DNA of 64,000 bases. Origin: Atopsyche davidsoni (lineage: Eukaryota; Arthropoda; Insecta; Trichoptera; Hydrobiosidae). The translations under genes and the position numbers were made by a program. Under the pieces are notes generated by a model. It was given only the letters and a program-made list of their open reading frames with translations, was not told where the DNA came from and ran no database searches. Below, in pieces: positions 30,001 through 45,000 of this stretch; the first letter of the stretch is position 1, and each line of letters opens with the position of its first letter. Where the stretch lies: contig JAILWY010000029.1 of the NCBI GenBank assembly GCA_022113835.1, positions 2,180,001-2,244,000 on the forward strand, written 5' to 3'.

Positions 30001-33000
30001 CTGCCGCATCTGTTGTAACCGACACAACATCACCTTCAGGCGCACCAGTTGAAACCGTCCCGACAGCATCTACTGCCGCAACTGTTGAAACCGTCACAAC
30101 AACATCTTCTGCCGCACCTGTTGTAACCGACATAACAACACCTTCTGCCGCAACTGTTGAAACCGTCACATTAACATCTTCTGCCGCACCTGTTGTAACC
30201 GGAATATCAACGTCTTCTGCCGCATCTGTTGTATCCGACACAACATCACCTTCAGGCGCACCATTAGAAACCGTCCCGACAGCATCTACTGCCGCAACTG
30301 TTGAAACCGTCACAACAACATCTTCTTCCGCACCTGTTGTAACCGACATTACAACACCTTCTGCTACTCCTGTTGCAACCGACATAACAACACCATCAGG
30401 CGCACCAGTTGAAACCGTCCCGACAGCATCTACTGCCGCAACTGTTGAAACCATCACAACAACATCTTCTGCCGCACCTGTTGTAACCGACATAACAACA
30501 TCTTCTGCCGCACCTGTTGTAACCGACATAACAACACCTTCTGCCGCAACTGCTGAAACCGTCACAACAACATCTTCTTCCGCATCTGTTGTAACCGACA
30601 TAACAACACCTTCTGCTACTCCTGTTGCAACCGACATAACAACACCATCGGGCGCACCAGTAGAAACCTTCCCGACAGCATCTACTGCCGCAACTGTTGA
30701 AACCGTCACAACAACATCTTCTGCCGCACCTGTTGTAACCAACATAACAACACCTTCTGCCGCACCTGTTGTAACCGTCATAACAACACCTTCTGCCGCA
30801 CCTGTTGTAACCGACCTAACAACACCTTCTGCCACTCCTGTTGCAACCGACGTAACAACATTATCAGGCGCACCAGTAGAAACTGTCACGACAGCATCTA
30901 CTGCCGCAACTGTTGAAACCGTCACAACAACATCTTCTGCCGCAACTGTTGAAACCGTCACAACAACATCTTCTGCCGCACCTGTTGTAACCGACATAAC
31001 AACATCTTCTGCCGCACCTGTTGTAACCGACATAACAACACCTTCTGCCACTCCTGTTGCAACCGACATAACAACACCATCGGGCGCACCAGTAGAAACC
31101 TTCCCGACAGCATCTACTGCCGCAACTGTTGAAACCGTCACAACAACATCTTCTGCCGCACCTGTTGTAACTGACATAACAACACCTTCTGCCGCACCTG
31201 TTGTAACCGACATAACAACACCTTCTGCCGCACCTGATGTAACCGACATATTAGCATCTACTGCCGCACCTGTTGTAACCGACATATCAACACCTTCTGC
31301 CATTCCTGTTGCAACCGACGTAACAACATTATCAGGCGCACCAGTAGAAACTGTCACGACAGCATCTACTGCCGCAACTGTTGAAACCGTCACAACAACA
31401 TCTTCTGCCGCACCTGTTGTAACCGGCATATCAACGTCTTCTGCCGCACCTGTTGTAACCGGCATAACAACACCTTCTGCCACTCCTGTTGCAACCGACA
31501 TAACAACATTATCAGGCGCACCAGTAGAAACTGTCACGACAGCATCTACTGCCGCAACTGTTGAAACCGTCACAACAACATCTTCTGCCGCAAGTGTTGT
31601 AACCGACATAACAACATCTTCTGCCGCACCTGTTGTAACCGGCATATCAACGTCTTCTGCCGCATCTGTTGTAACCGACACAACATCACCTTCAGGCGCA
31701 CCAGTAGAAACCGTCCCGACAGCATCTACTGCCGCAACTGTTGAAACCGTCACAACAACATCTTCTGCCGCACCTGTTGTAACCGACATAACAACACCTT
31801 CTGCCGCAACTGTTGAAACCGTCACATTAACATCTTCTGCCGCACCTGTTGTAACCGGAATATCAACGTCTTCTGCCGCATCTGTTGTATCCGACACAAC
31901 ATCACCTTCAGGCGCACCATTAGAAACCGTCCCGACAGCATCTACTGCCGCAACTGTTGAAACCGTCACAACAACATCTTCTTCCGCACCTGTTGTAACC
32001 GACATTACAACACCTTCTGCTACTCCTGTTGCAACCGACATAACAACACCATCAGGCGCACCAGTTGAAACCGTCCCGACAGCATCTACTGCCGCAACTG
32101 TTGAAACCGTCACAACAACATCTTCTGCCGCACCTGTTGTAACGGACATAACAACACCTTCTGCCGCACCTGTTGTAACCGACATAATAACACCTTCGGC
32201 CGCACCTGTTGTAACCGACATAACAACACCTTCTGCCACTCCTGTTGCAACCGACGTAACAACATTATCAGGCGCACCAGTAGAAACTGTCACGACAGCA
32301 TCTACTGCCGCAACTGTTGAAACCGTCACTACAACACCTTCTGCCGCACCTGTTGTAACCGACATAACAACACCTTCTGCCGCACCTGTTGTAACCGACA
32401 TAACAACACCTTCTGCCACTCCTGTTGCAACCGACGTAACAACATTATCAGGCGCACCAGTAGAAACTGTCACGACAGCATCTACTGCCGCAACTGTTGA
32501 AACCGTCACAACAACATCTTCTGCCGCACCTGTTGTAACGGACATAACAACACCTTCTGCCGCACCTGTTGTAACCGACATAACAACACCTTCTGCTACT
32601 CCTGTTGCAACTGACATAACAACACCATCAAGCGCACCAGTTGAAACCGTCCCGACAGCATCTACTGCCGCAACTGTTGAAACCGTCACAACAACATCTT
32701 CTGCCGCACCTGTTGTAACCGACATAACAACACCTTCTGCCGCACCTGTTGTAACCGACATAACAACACCTTCTGCCGCACCTGTTGTAACCGACATAAC
32801 AACACCTTCTGCTACTCCTGTTGCAACCGACATTACAACACCATCAGGCGCACCAGTTGAAACCGTCCCGACAGCATCTTCTGCCGCAACTGTTGAAACC
32901 GTCACAACAACATCTTCTGCCGCACCTGTTGTAACCGACATAACAACATCTTCTGCCGCACCTGTTGTAACTGGCATATCAACGTCTTCTGCCGCATCTG

Positions 33001-36000
33001 TTGTAACCGACACAACATCACCTTCAGCCGCACCAGTAGAAACCGTCCCGACAGCATCTACTGCCGCAACTGTTGAAACCGTCACAACAACATCTTCTGC
33101 CGCACCTGTTGTAACGGACATAACAACATCTTCTGCCGCACCTGTTGTAACCGGCATAACAAAACCTACTGCCACTCCTGTTGCAACCGACATAACAACA
33201 TTATCAGGCGCACCAGTAGAAACTGTCACGACAGCATCTACTGCCGCAACTGTTGAAACCGTCACAACAACATCTTCTGCCGCTCCTGTTGTAACCGACA
33301 TAACAACACCTTCTGCCGCACCTGTTGTAACCGACATAACAACACCTTCTGCCGCACCTGTTGTAACCGGCATATCAACGTCTTCTGCCGCATCTGTTGT
33401 ATCCGACACAACATCACCTTCAGGCGCACCAGTAGAAACCGTCCCGACAGCATCTACTGCCGCAACTGTTGAAACCGTCACAACAACATCTTCTTCCGCA
33501 CCTGTTGTAACCGACATAACAACACCTTCTGCCGCACCTGTTGTAACCGACATAACAACACCTTCTGCCACTCCTGTTGCAACCGACGTAACAACATTAT
33601 CAGGCGCACCAGTAGAAACTGTCACGACAGCATCTACTGCCGCAACTGTTGAAACCGTCACAACAACATCTTCTGCCGCACCTGTTGTAACGGACATAAC
33701 AACACCTTCTGCCGCACCTGTTGTAACCGACATAACAACACCTTCTGCCGCACCTGTTGTAACCGACATAACAACACCTTCTGCTACTCCTGTTGCAACC
33801 GACATTACAACACCATCAGGCGCACCAGTTGAAACCGTCCCGACAGCATCTTCTGCCGCAACTGTTGAAACCGTCACAACAACATCTTCTGCCGCACCTG
33901 TTGTAACCGACATAACAACATCTTCTGCCGCACCTGTTGTAACCGACATAACAACACCTTCTGCCGCACCTGTTGTAACTGGCATATCAACGACTTCTGC
34001 CGCATCTGCTGTAACCGACACAACATCACCATCAGGCGCACCAGTAGAAACCGTCCCGACAGCATCTACTGCCGCAACTGTTGAAACCGTCACAACAACA
34101 TCTTCTTCCGCATCTGTTGTAACCGACATAACAACACCTTCTGCTACTCCTGTTGCAACCGACATAACAACACCATCAGGCGCACCAGTAGAAACCGTCC
34201 CGACAGCATCTACTGCCGCAACTGTTGAAACCGTCACAACAACATCTTCTTCCGCACCTGTTGTAACCGACATAACAACACCTTCTGCCACTCCTGTTGC
34301 AACCGACATAACAACACCATCAGGCGCACCAGTTGAAACCGTCCCGACAGCATCTACTGCCGCAACTGTTGAAACCGTCACAACAACATCTTCTGCCGCA
34401 CCTGTTGTAACCGACATAACAACATCTTCTGCCGCACCTGTTGTAACCGGCATATCAACGTCTTCTGCCGCATCTGCTGTAACCGACACAACATCACCAT
34501 CAGGCGCACCAGTAGAAACCGTCCCGACAGCATCTACTGCCGGGACTGTTGAAACCGTCACAACAACATCTTCTGCCGCACCTGTAGTAACCGACATAAC
34601 AACACCTTCTGCCGCACCTGTTGTAACCGACATATTAACACCTTCTACTACTCCTGTTGCAACCGATCTTACAAAACCATCAGGCGCACCAGTTGAAACC
34701 GTCCCGACAGCATCTTCTGCCGCAACTGTTGAAACCGTCACAACAACATCTTCTGCCGCACCTGTTGTAACCGACATAACAACACCTTCTGCCGCACCTG
34801 TTGTAACCGACATAACAACACCTTCTGCCGCACCTGTTGTAACCGGCATATCAACGTCTTCTGCCGCATCTGCTGTAACCGACACAACATCACCATCAGG
34901 CGCACCAGTAGAGAGCGTCCCGACAGAATCTACTGCCGCAACTGTTGAAACCGTCACATTTACATCTTCTGCCGCACCTGTTGTAACCGGAATATCAACG
35001 TCTTCTGCCGCATCTGTTGTATCCGACACAACATCACCTTCAGGCGCACCAGTAGAAACCGTCCCGACAGCATCTACTGCCGCAACTGTTGAAACCGTCA
35101 CAACAACATCTTCTTCCGCACCTGTTGTAACCGACATTACAACACCTTCTGCTACTCCTGTTGCAACCGACATAACAACACCATCAGGCGCACCAGTTGA
35201 AACCGTCCCGACAGCATCTACTGCCGCAACTGTTGAAACCGTCACAACAACATCTTCTGCCGCACCTGTTGTAACCGACATAACAACACCTTCTGCCGCA
35301 CCTGTTGTAACCGGCATATCAACGTCTTCTGCCGCATCTGCTGTAACCGACACAACATCACCATCAGGCGCACCAGTAGAAACCGTCCCGACAGCATCTA
35401 CTGCCGCAACTGTTGAAACCGTCACAACAACATCTTCTTCCGCATCTGTTGTAACCGACATAACAACACCTTCTGCTACTCCTGTTGCAACCGACATAAC
35501 AACACCATCAGGCGCACCAGTAGAAACCGTCCCGACAGCATCTACTGCCGCAACTGTTGAAACCGTCACAACAACATCTTCTTCCGCACCTGTTGTAACC
35601 GACATAACAACACCTTCTGCCGCACCTGTTGTAACCGACATAACAACACCTTCTGCCGCACCTGTTGTAACCGACATAACAACACCTTCTGCCACTCCTG
35701 TTGCAACCGACATAACAACACCATCAGGCGCACCAGTTGAAACCGTCCCGACAGCATCTACTGCCGCAACTGTTGAAACCGTCACAACAACATCTTCTGC
35801 CGCACCTGTTGTAACCGACATAACAACATCTTCTGCCGCACCTGTTGTAACCGGCATATCAACGTCTTCTGCCGCATCTGCTGTAACCGACACAACATCA
35901 CCATCAGGCGCACCAGTAGAAACCGTCCCGACAGCATCTACTGCCGCAACTGTTGAAACCGTCACAACAACATCTTCTGCCGCACCTGTTGTAACCGACA

Positions 36001-39000
36001 TAACAACACCTTCTGCCACTCCTGTTGCAAACGACGTAACAACATTATCAGGCGCACCAGTAGAAACTGTCACGACAGCATCTACTGCCGCAACTGTTGA
36101 AACCGTCACAACAACATCTTCTTCCGCATCTGTTGTAACCGACATAACAACACCTTCTGCCACTCCTGTTGCAACCGACGTAACAACATTATCAGGCGCA
36201 CCAGTAGAAACTGTCACGACAGCATCTACTGCCGCAACTGTTGAAACCGTCACAACAACATCTTCTGCCGCACCTGTAGTAACCGACATAACAACACCTT
36301 CTGCCGCACCTGTTGTAACCGACATAACAACACCTTCTACTACTCCTGTTGCAACCGATCTTACAACACCATCAGGCGCACCAGTTGAAACCGTCCCGAC
36401 AGCATCTTCTGCCGCAATTGTTGAAACCGTCACAACAACATCTTCTGCCGCACCTGTTGTAACCGACATAACAACACCTTCTGCCGCACCTGTTGTAACC
36501 GACATAACAACACCTTCTGCCGCACCTGTTGTAACCGGCATATCAACGTCTTCTGCCGCATCTGCTGTAACCGACACAACATCACCATCAGGCGCACCAG
36601 TAGAGAGCGTCCCGACAGAATCTACTGCCGCAACTGTTGAAACCGTCACATTAACATCTTCTGCCGCACCTGTTGTAACCGGAATATCAACGTCTTCTGC
36701 CGCATCTGTTGTATCCGACACAACATCACCTTCAGGCGCACCAGTAGAAACCGTCCCGACAGCATCTACTGCCGCAACTGTTGAAACCGTCACAACAACA
36801 TCTTCTTCCGCACCTGTTGTAACCGACATTACAACACCTTCTGCTACTCCTGTTGCAACCGACATAACAACACCATCAGGCGCACCAGTTGAAACCGTCC
36901 CGACAGCATCTACTGCCGCAACTGTTGAAACCGTCACAACAACATCTTCTGCCGCACCTGTTGTAACCGACATAACAACACCTTCTGCCGCACCTGTTGT
37001 AACCGGCATATCAACGTCTTCTGCCGCATCTGCTGTAACCGACACAACATCACCATCAGGCGCACCAGTAGAAACCGTCCCGACAGCATCTACTGCCGCA
37101 ACTGTTGAAACCGTCACAACAACATCTTCTTCCGCATCTGTTGTAACCGACATAACAACACCTTCTGCTACTCCTGTTGCAACCGACATAACAACACCAT
37201 CAGGCGCACCAGTTGAAACCGTCCCGACAGCATCTACTGCCGCAACTGTTGAAACCGTCACAACAACATCTTCTGCCGCACCTGTTGTAACCGACATAAC
37301 AACATCTTCTGCCGCACCTGTTGTAACCGGCATATCAACGTCTTCTGCCGCATCTGCTGTAACCGACACAACATCACCATCAGGCGCACCAGTAGAAACC
37401 GTCCCGACAGCATCTACTGCCGCAACTGTTGAAACCGTCACAACAACATCTTCTGCCGCACCTGTTGTAACCGACATAACAACACCTTCTGCCACTCCTG
37501 TTGCAACCGACGTAACAACATTATCAGGCGCACCAGTAGAAACTGTCACGACAGCATCTACTGCCGCAACTGTTGAAACCGTCACAACAACATCTTCTTC
37601 CGCATCTGTTGTAACCGACATAACAACACCTTCTGCCACTCCTAATGCAACCGACGTAACAACATTATCAGGCGCACCAGTAGAAACTGTCACGACAGCA
37701 TCTACTGCCGCAACTGTTGAAACCGTCACAACAACATCTTCTTCCGAACCTGTTGTAACCGACATACCAACACCTTCTGCCACTCCTGTTGCAACCGACG
37801 TAACAACATTATCAGGCGCACCAGTAGAAACTGTCACGACAGCATCTACTGCCGCAACTGTTGAAACCGTCACAACAACACCTTCTGCCGCACCTGTTGT
37901 AACCGACATAACAACACCTTCTGCCGCACCTGTTGTAACCGACATAACAACACCTTCTGCCACTCCTGTTGCAACCGACGTAACAACATTATCAGGCGCA
38001 CCAGTAGAAACTGTCACGACAGCATCTACTGCCGCAACTGTTGAAACCGTCACAACAACATCTTCTGCCGCACCTGTTGTAACGGACATAACAACACCTT
38101 CTGCCGCACCTGTTGTAACCGACATAACAACACCTTCTGCTACTCCTGTTGCAACTGACATAACAACACCATCAAGCGCACCAGTTGAAACCGTCCCGAC
38201 AGCATCTACTGCCGCAACTGTTGAAACCGTCACAACAACATCTTCTTCCGCACCTGTTGTAACCGACATAACAACACCTTCTGTCGCACCTGTTGTAACC
38301 GACATAACAACACCTTCTGCCGCACCTGTTGTAACCGACATAACAACACCTTCTGCCACTCCTGTTGCAACCGACGTAACAACATTATCAGGCGCACCAG
38401 TAGAAACTGTCACGACAGCATCTACTGCCGCAACTGTTGAAACCGTCACAACAACATCTTCTTCCGCATCTGTTGTAACCGACATAACAACACCTTCTGC
38501 CACTCCTGTTGCAACCGACGTAACAACATTATCAGGCGCACCAGTAGAAACCGTCCCGACAGCATCTACTGCCGCAACTGTTGAAACCGTCACAACAACA
38601 TCTTCTGCCGCACCTGTTGTAACCGACATAACAACACCTTCTGCCGCACCTGTTGTAACCGACATAACAACACCTTCTGCCCCTCCTGTTGCAACCGACG
38701 TAACAACATTATCAGGCGCACCAGTAGAAACTGTCACGACAGCATCTACTGCCGCAACTGTTGAAACCGTCACAACAACATCTTCTGCCGCACCTGTTGT
38801 AACGGACATAACAACACCTTCTGCCGCACCTGTTGTGACCGACATAACAACACCTTCTGCTACTCCTGTTGCAACTGACATAACAACACCATCAAGCGCA
38901 CCAGTTGAAACCGTCCCGACAGCATCTACTGCCGCAACTGTTGAAACCGTCACAACAACATCTTCTGCCGCAACTGTTGAAACCGTCACAACAACATCTT

Positions 39001-42000
39001 CTGCCGCACCTGTTGTAACCGACATAACAACATCTTCTGCCGCACCTGTTGTAACCGACATAACAACACCTTCTGCCACTCCTGTTGCAACCGACATAAC
39101 AACACCATCGGGCGCACCAGTAGAAACCTTCCCGACAGCATCTACTGCCGCAACTGTTGAAACCGTCACAACAACATCTTCTGCCGCACCTGTTGTAACT
39201 GACATAACAACACCTTCTGCCGCACCTGTTGTAACCGACATAACAACACCTTCTGCCGCACCTGATGTAACCGACATATTAGCATCTACTGCCGCACCTG
39301 TTGTAACCGACATATCAACACCTTCTGCCATTCCTGTTGCAACCGACGTAACAACATTATCAGGCGCACCAGTAGAAACTGTCACGACAGCATCTACTGC
39401 CGCAACTGTTGAAACCGTCACAACAACATCTTCTGCCGCACCTGTTGTAACCGGCATATCAACGTCTTCTGCCGCACCTGTTGTAACCGGCATAACAACA
39501 CCTTCTGCCACTCCTGTTGCAACCGACATAACAACATTATCAGGCGCACCAGTAGAAACTGTCACGACAGCATCTACTGCCGCAACTGTTGAAACCGTCA
39601 CAACAACATCTTCTGCCGCAAGTGTTGTAACCGACATAACAACATCTTCTGCCGCACCTGTTGTAACCGGCATATCAACGTCTTCTGCCGCATCTGTTGT
39701 AACCGACACAACATCACCTTCAGGCGCACCAGTAGAAACCGTCCCGACAGCATCTACTGCCGCAACTGTTGAAACCGTCACAACAACATCTTCTGCCGCA
39801 CCTGTTGTAACCGACATAACAACACCTTCTGCCGCAACTGTTGAAACCGTCACATTAACATCTTCTGCCGCACCTGTTGTAACCGGAATATCAACGTCTT
39901 CTGCCGCATCTGTTGTATCCGACACAACATCACCTTCAGGCGCACCATTAGAAACCGTCCCGACAGCATCTACTGCCGCAACTGTTGAAACCGTCACAAC
40001 AACATCTTCTTCCGCACCTGTTGTAACCGACATTACAACACCTTCTGCTACTCCTGTTGCAACCGACATAACAACACCATCAGGCGCACCAGTTGAAACC
40101 GTCCCGACAGCATCTACTGCCGCAACTGTTGAAACCATCACAACAACATCTTCTGCCGCACCTGTTGTAACCGACATAACAACATCTTCTGCCGCACCTG
40201 TTGTAACCGACATAACAACACCTTCTGCCGCAACTGCTGAAACCGTCACAACAACATCTTCTTCCGCATCTGTTGTAACCGACATAACAACACCTTCTGC
40301 TACTCCTGTTGCAACCGACATAACAACACCATCGGGCGCACCAGTAGAAACCTTCCCGACAGCATCTACTGCCGCAACTGTTGAAACCGTCACAACAACA
40401 TCTTCTGCCGCACCTGTTGTAACCAACATAACAACACCTTCTGCCGCACCTGTTGTAACCGTCATAACAACACCTTCTGCCGCACCTGTTGTAACCGACC
40501 TAACAACACCTTCTGCCACTCCTGTTGCAACCGACGTAACAACATTATCAGGCGCACCAGTAGAAACTGTCACGACAGCATCTACTGCCGCAACTGTTGA
40601 AACCGTCACAACAACATCTTCTGCCGCAACTGTTGAAACCGTCACAACAACATCTTCTGCCGCACCTGTTGTAACCGACATAACAACATCTTCTGCCGCA
40701 CCTGTTGTAACCGACATAACAACACCTTCTGCCACTCCTGTTGCAACCGACATAACAACACCATCGGGCGCACCAGTAGAAACCTTCCCGACAGCATCTA
40801 CTGCCGCAACTGTTGAAACCGTCACAACAACATCTTCTGCCGCACCTGTTGTAACTGACATAACAACACCTTCTGCCGCACCTGTTGTAACCGACATAAC
40901 AACACCTTCTGCCGCACCTGATGTAACCGACATATTAGCATCTACTGCCGCACCTGTTGTAACCGACATATCAACACCTTCTGCCATTCCTGTTGCAACC
41001 GACGTAACAACATTATCAGGCGCACCAGTAGAAACTGTCACGACAGCATCTACTGCCGCAACTGTTGAAACCGTCACAACAACATCTTCTGCCGCACCTG
41101 TTGTAACCGGCATATCAACGTCTTCTGCCGCACCTGTTGTAACCGGCATAACAACACCTTCTGCCACTCCTGTTGCAACCGACGTAACAACATTATCAGG
41201 CGCACCAGTAGAAACTGTCACGACAGCATCTACTGCCGCAACTGTTGAAACCGTCACAACAACACCTTCTGCCGCACCTGTTGTAACCGACATAACAACA
41301 CCTTCTGCCGCACCTGTTGTAACCGACATAACAACACCTTCTGCCACTCCTGTTGCAACCGACGTAACAACATTATCAGGCGCACCAGTAGAAACTGTCA
41401 CGACAGCATCTACTGCCGCAACTGTTGAAACCGTCACAACAACATCTTCTGCCGCACCTGTTGTAACGGACATAACAACACCTTCTGCCGCACCTGTTGT
41501 AACCGACATAACAACACCTTCTGCTACTCCTGTTGCAACTGACATAACAACACCATCAAGCGCACCAGTTGAAACCGTCCCGACAGCATCTACTGCCGCA
41601 ACTGTTGAAACCGTCACAACAACATCTTCTTCCGCACCTGTTGTAACCGACATAACAACACCTTCTGTCGCACCTGTTGTAACCGACATAACAACACCTT
41701 CTGCCACACCTGTTGTAACCGACATAACAACACCTTCTGCCACTCCTGTTGCAACCGACGTAACAACATTATCAGGCGCACCAGTAGAAACTGTCACGAC
41801 AGCATCTACTGCCGCAACTGTTGAAACCGTCACAACAACATCTTCTTCCGCATCTGTTGTAACCGACATAACAACACCTTCTGCCACTCCTGTTGCAACC
41901 GACGTAACAACATTATCAGGCGCACCAGTAGAAACCGTCCCGACAGCATCTACTGCCGCAACTGTTGAAACCGTCACAACAACATCTTCTGCCGCACCTG

Positions 42001-45000
42001 TTGTAACCGACATAACAACACCTTCTGCCGCACCTGTTGTAACCGACATAACAACACCTTCTGCCCCTCCTGTTGCAACCGACGTAACAACATTATCAGG
42101 CGCACCAGTAGAAACTGTCACGACAGCATCTACTGCCGCAACTGTTGAAACCGTCACAACAACATCTTCTGCCGCACCTGTTGTAACGGACATAACAACA
42201 CCTTCTGCCGCACCTGTTGTGACCGACATAACAACACCTTCTGCTACTCCTGTTGCAACTGACATAACAACACCATCAAGCGCACCAGTTGAAACCGTCC
42301 CGACAGCATCTACTGCCGCAACTGTTGAAACCGTCACAACAACATCTTCTTTCGCATCTGTTGTAACCGACATAACAACACCTTCTGCTACTCCTGTTGC
42401 AACCGACATAACAACACCATCAGGCGCACCAGTAGAAACCGTCCCGACAGCATCTACTGCCGCAACTGTTGAAACCGTCACAACAACATCTTCTTCCGCA
42501 CCTGTTGTAACCGACATAACAACACCTTCTGCCGCACCTGTTGTAACCGACATAACAACACCTTCTGCCGCACCTGTTGTAACCGACATAACAACACCTT
42601 CTGCCACTCCTGTTGCAACCGACATAACAACACCATCAGGCGCACCAGTTGAAACCGTCCCGACAGCATCTACTGCCGCAACTGTTGAAACCGTCACAAC
42701 AACATCTTCTGCCGCACCTGTTGTAACCGACATAACAACATCTTCTGCCGCACCTGTTGTAACCGGCATATCAACGTCTTCTGCCGCATCTGCTGTAACC
42801 GACACAACATCACCATCAGGCGCACCAGTAGAAACCGTCCCGACAGCATCTACTGCCGCAACTGTTGAAACCGTCACAACAACATCTTCTGCCGCACCTG
42901 TTGTAACCGACATAACAACACCTTCTGCCACTCCTGTTGCAACCGACGTAACAACATTATCAGGCGCACCAGTAGAAACTGTCACGACAGCATCTACTGC
43001 CGCAACTGTTGAAACCGTCACAACAACATCTTCTTCCGCATCTGTTGTAACCGACATAACAACACCTTCTGCCACTCCTGTTGCAACCGACGTAACAACA
43101 TTATCAGGCGCACCAGTAGAAACTGTCACGACAGCATCTACTGCCGCAACTGTTGAAACCGTCACAACAACATCTTCTGCCGCACCTGTTGTAACCGACA
43201 TAACAACATCTTCTGCCGCACCTGTTGTAACCGGCATATCAACGTCTTCTGCCGCATCTGCTGTAACCGACACAACATCACCATCAGGCGCACCAGTAGA
43301 AACCGTCCCGACAGCATCTACTGCCGCAACTGTTGAAACCGTCACAACAACATCTTCTGCCGCACCTGTTGTAACCGACATAACAACACCTTCTGCCACT
43401 CCTGTTGCAAACGACGTAACAACATTATCAGGCGCACCAGTAGAAACTGTCACGACAGCATCTACTGCCGCAACAGTTGAAACCGTCACAACAACATCTT
43501 CTTCCGCATCTGTTGTAACCGACATAACAACACCTTCTGCCACTCCTGTTGCAACCGACGTAACAACATTATCAGGCGCACCAGTAGAAACTGTCACGAC
43601 AGCATCTACTGCCGCAACTGTTGAAACCGTCACAACAACATCTTCTGCCGCACCTGTAGTAACCGACATAACAACACCTTCTGCCGCACCTGTTGTAACC
43701 GACATAACAACACCTTCTACTACTCCTGTTGCAACCGATCTTACAACACCATCAGGCGCACCAGTTGAAACCGTCCCGACAGCATCTTCTGCCGCAATTG
43801 TTGAAACCGTCACAACAACATCTTCTGCCGCACCTGTTGTAACCGACATAACAACACCTTCTGCCGCACCTGTTGTAACCGACATAACAACACCTTCTGC
43901 CGCACCTGTTGTAACCGGCATATCAACGTCTTCTGCCGCATCTGCTGTAACCGACACAACATCACCATCAGGCGCACCAGTAGAGAGCGTCCCGACAGAA
44001 TCTACTGCCGCAACTGTTGAAACCGTCACATTAACATCTTCTGCCGCACCTGTTGTAACCGGAATATCAACGTCTTCTGCCGCATCTGTTGTATCCGACA
44101 CAACATCACCTTCAGGCGCACCAGTAGAAACCGTCCCGACAGCATCTACTGCCGCAACTGTTGAAACCGTCACAACAACATCTTCTTCCGCACCTGTTGT
44201 AACCGACATTACAACACCTTCTGCTACTCCTGTTGCAACCGACATAACAACACCATCAGGCGCACCAGTAGAAACCGTCCCGACAGCATCTACTGCCGCA
44301 ACTGTTGAAACCGTCACAACAACATCTTCTTCCGCATCTGTTGTAACCGACATAACAACACCTTCTGCTACTCCTGTTGCAACCGACATAACAACACCAT
44401 CAGGCGCACCAGTAGAAACCGTCCCGACAGCATCTACTGCCGCAACTGTTGAAACCGTCACAACAACATCTTCTTCCGCACCTGTTGTAACCGACATAAC
44501 AACACCTTCTGCCGCACCTGTTGTAACCGACATAACAACACCTTCTGCCGCACCTGTTGTAACCGACATAACAACACCTTCTGCCACTCCTGTTGCAACC
44601 GACATAACAACACCATCAGGCGCACCAGTTGAAACCGTCCCGACAGCATCTACTGCCGCAACTGTTGAAACCGTCACAACAACATCTTCTGCCGCACCTG
44701 TTGTAACCGACATAACAACATCTTCTGCCGCACCTGTTGTAACCGGCATATCAACGTCTTCTGCCGCATCTGCTGTAACCGACACAACATCACCATCAGG
44801 CGCACCAGTAGAAACCGTCCCGACAGCATCTACTGCCGCAACTGTTGAAACCGTCACAACAACATCTTCTGCCGCACCTGTTGTAACCGACATAACAACA
44901 CCTTCTGCCACTCCTGTTGCAACCGACGTAACAACATTATCAGGCGCACCAGTAGAAACTGTCACGACAGCATCTACTGCCGCAACTGTTGAAACCGTCA

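Noticed and set aside
37644..37650. ATG in 'cctaatgcaacc' and in 'cctgatgtaacc' or 'cctgatgcaacc' units as possible plus-strand starts
   Set aside because: These ATGs are out of frame with the long reading frame and are soon followed by stops in their own frames.
38835..38837. In-frame gtg codon (also near 42,219 and 46,215) as an alternative start
   Set aside because: It is a silent variant of gta (Val) inside an ordinary unit, repeated by block duplication, with no upstream stop or ribosome binding context.
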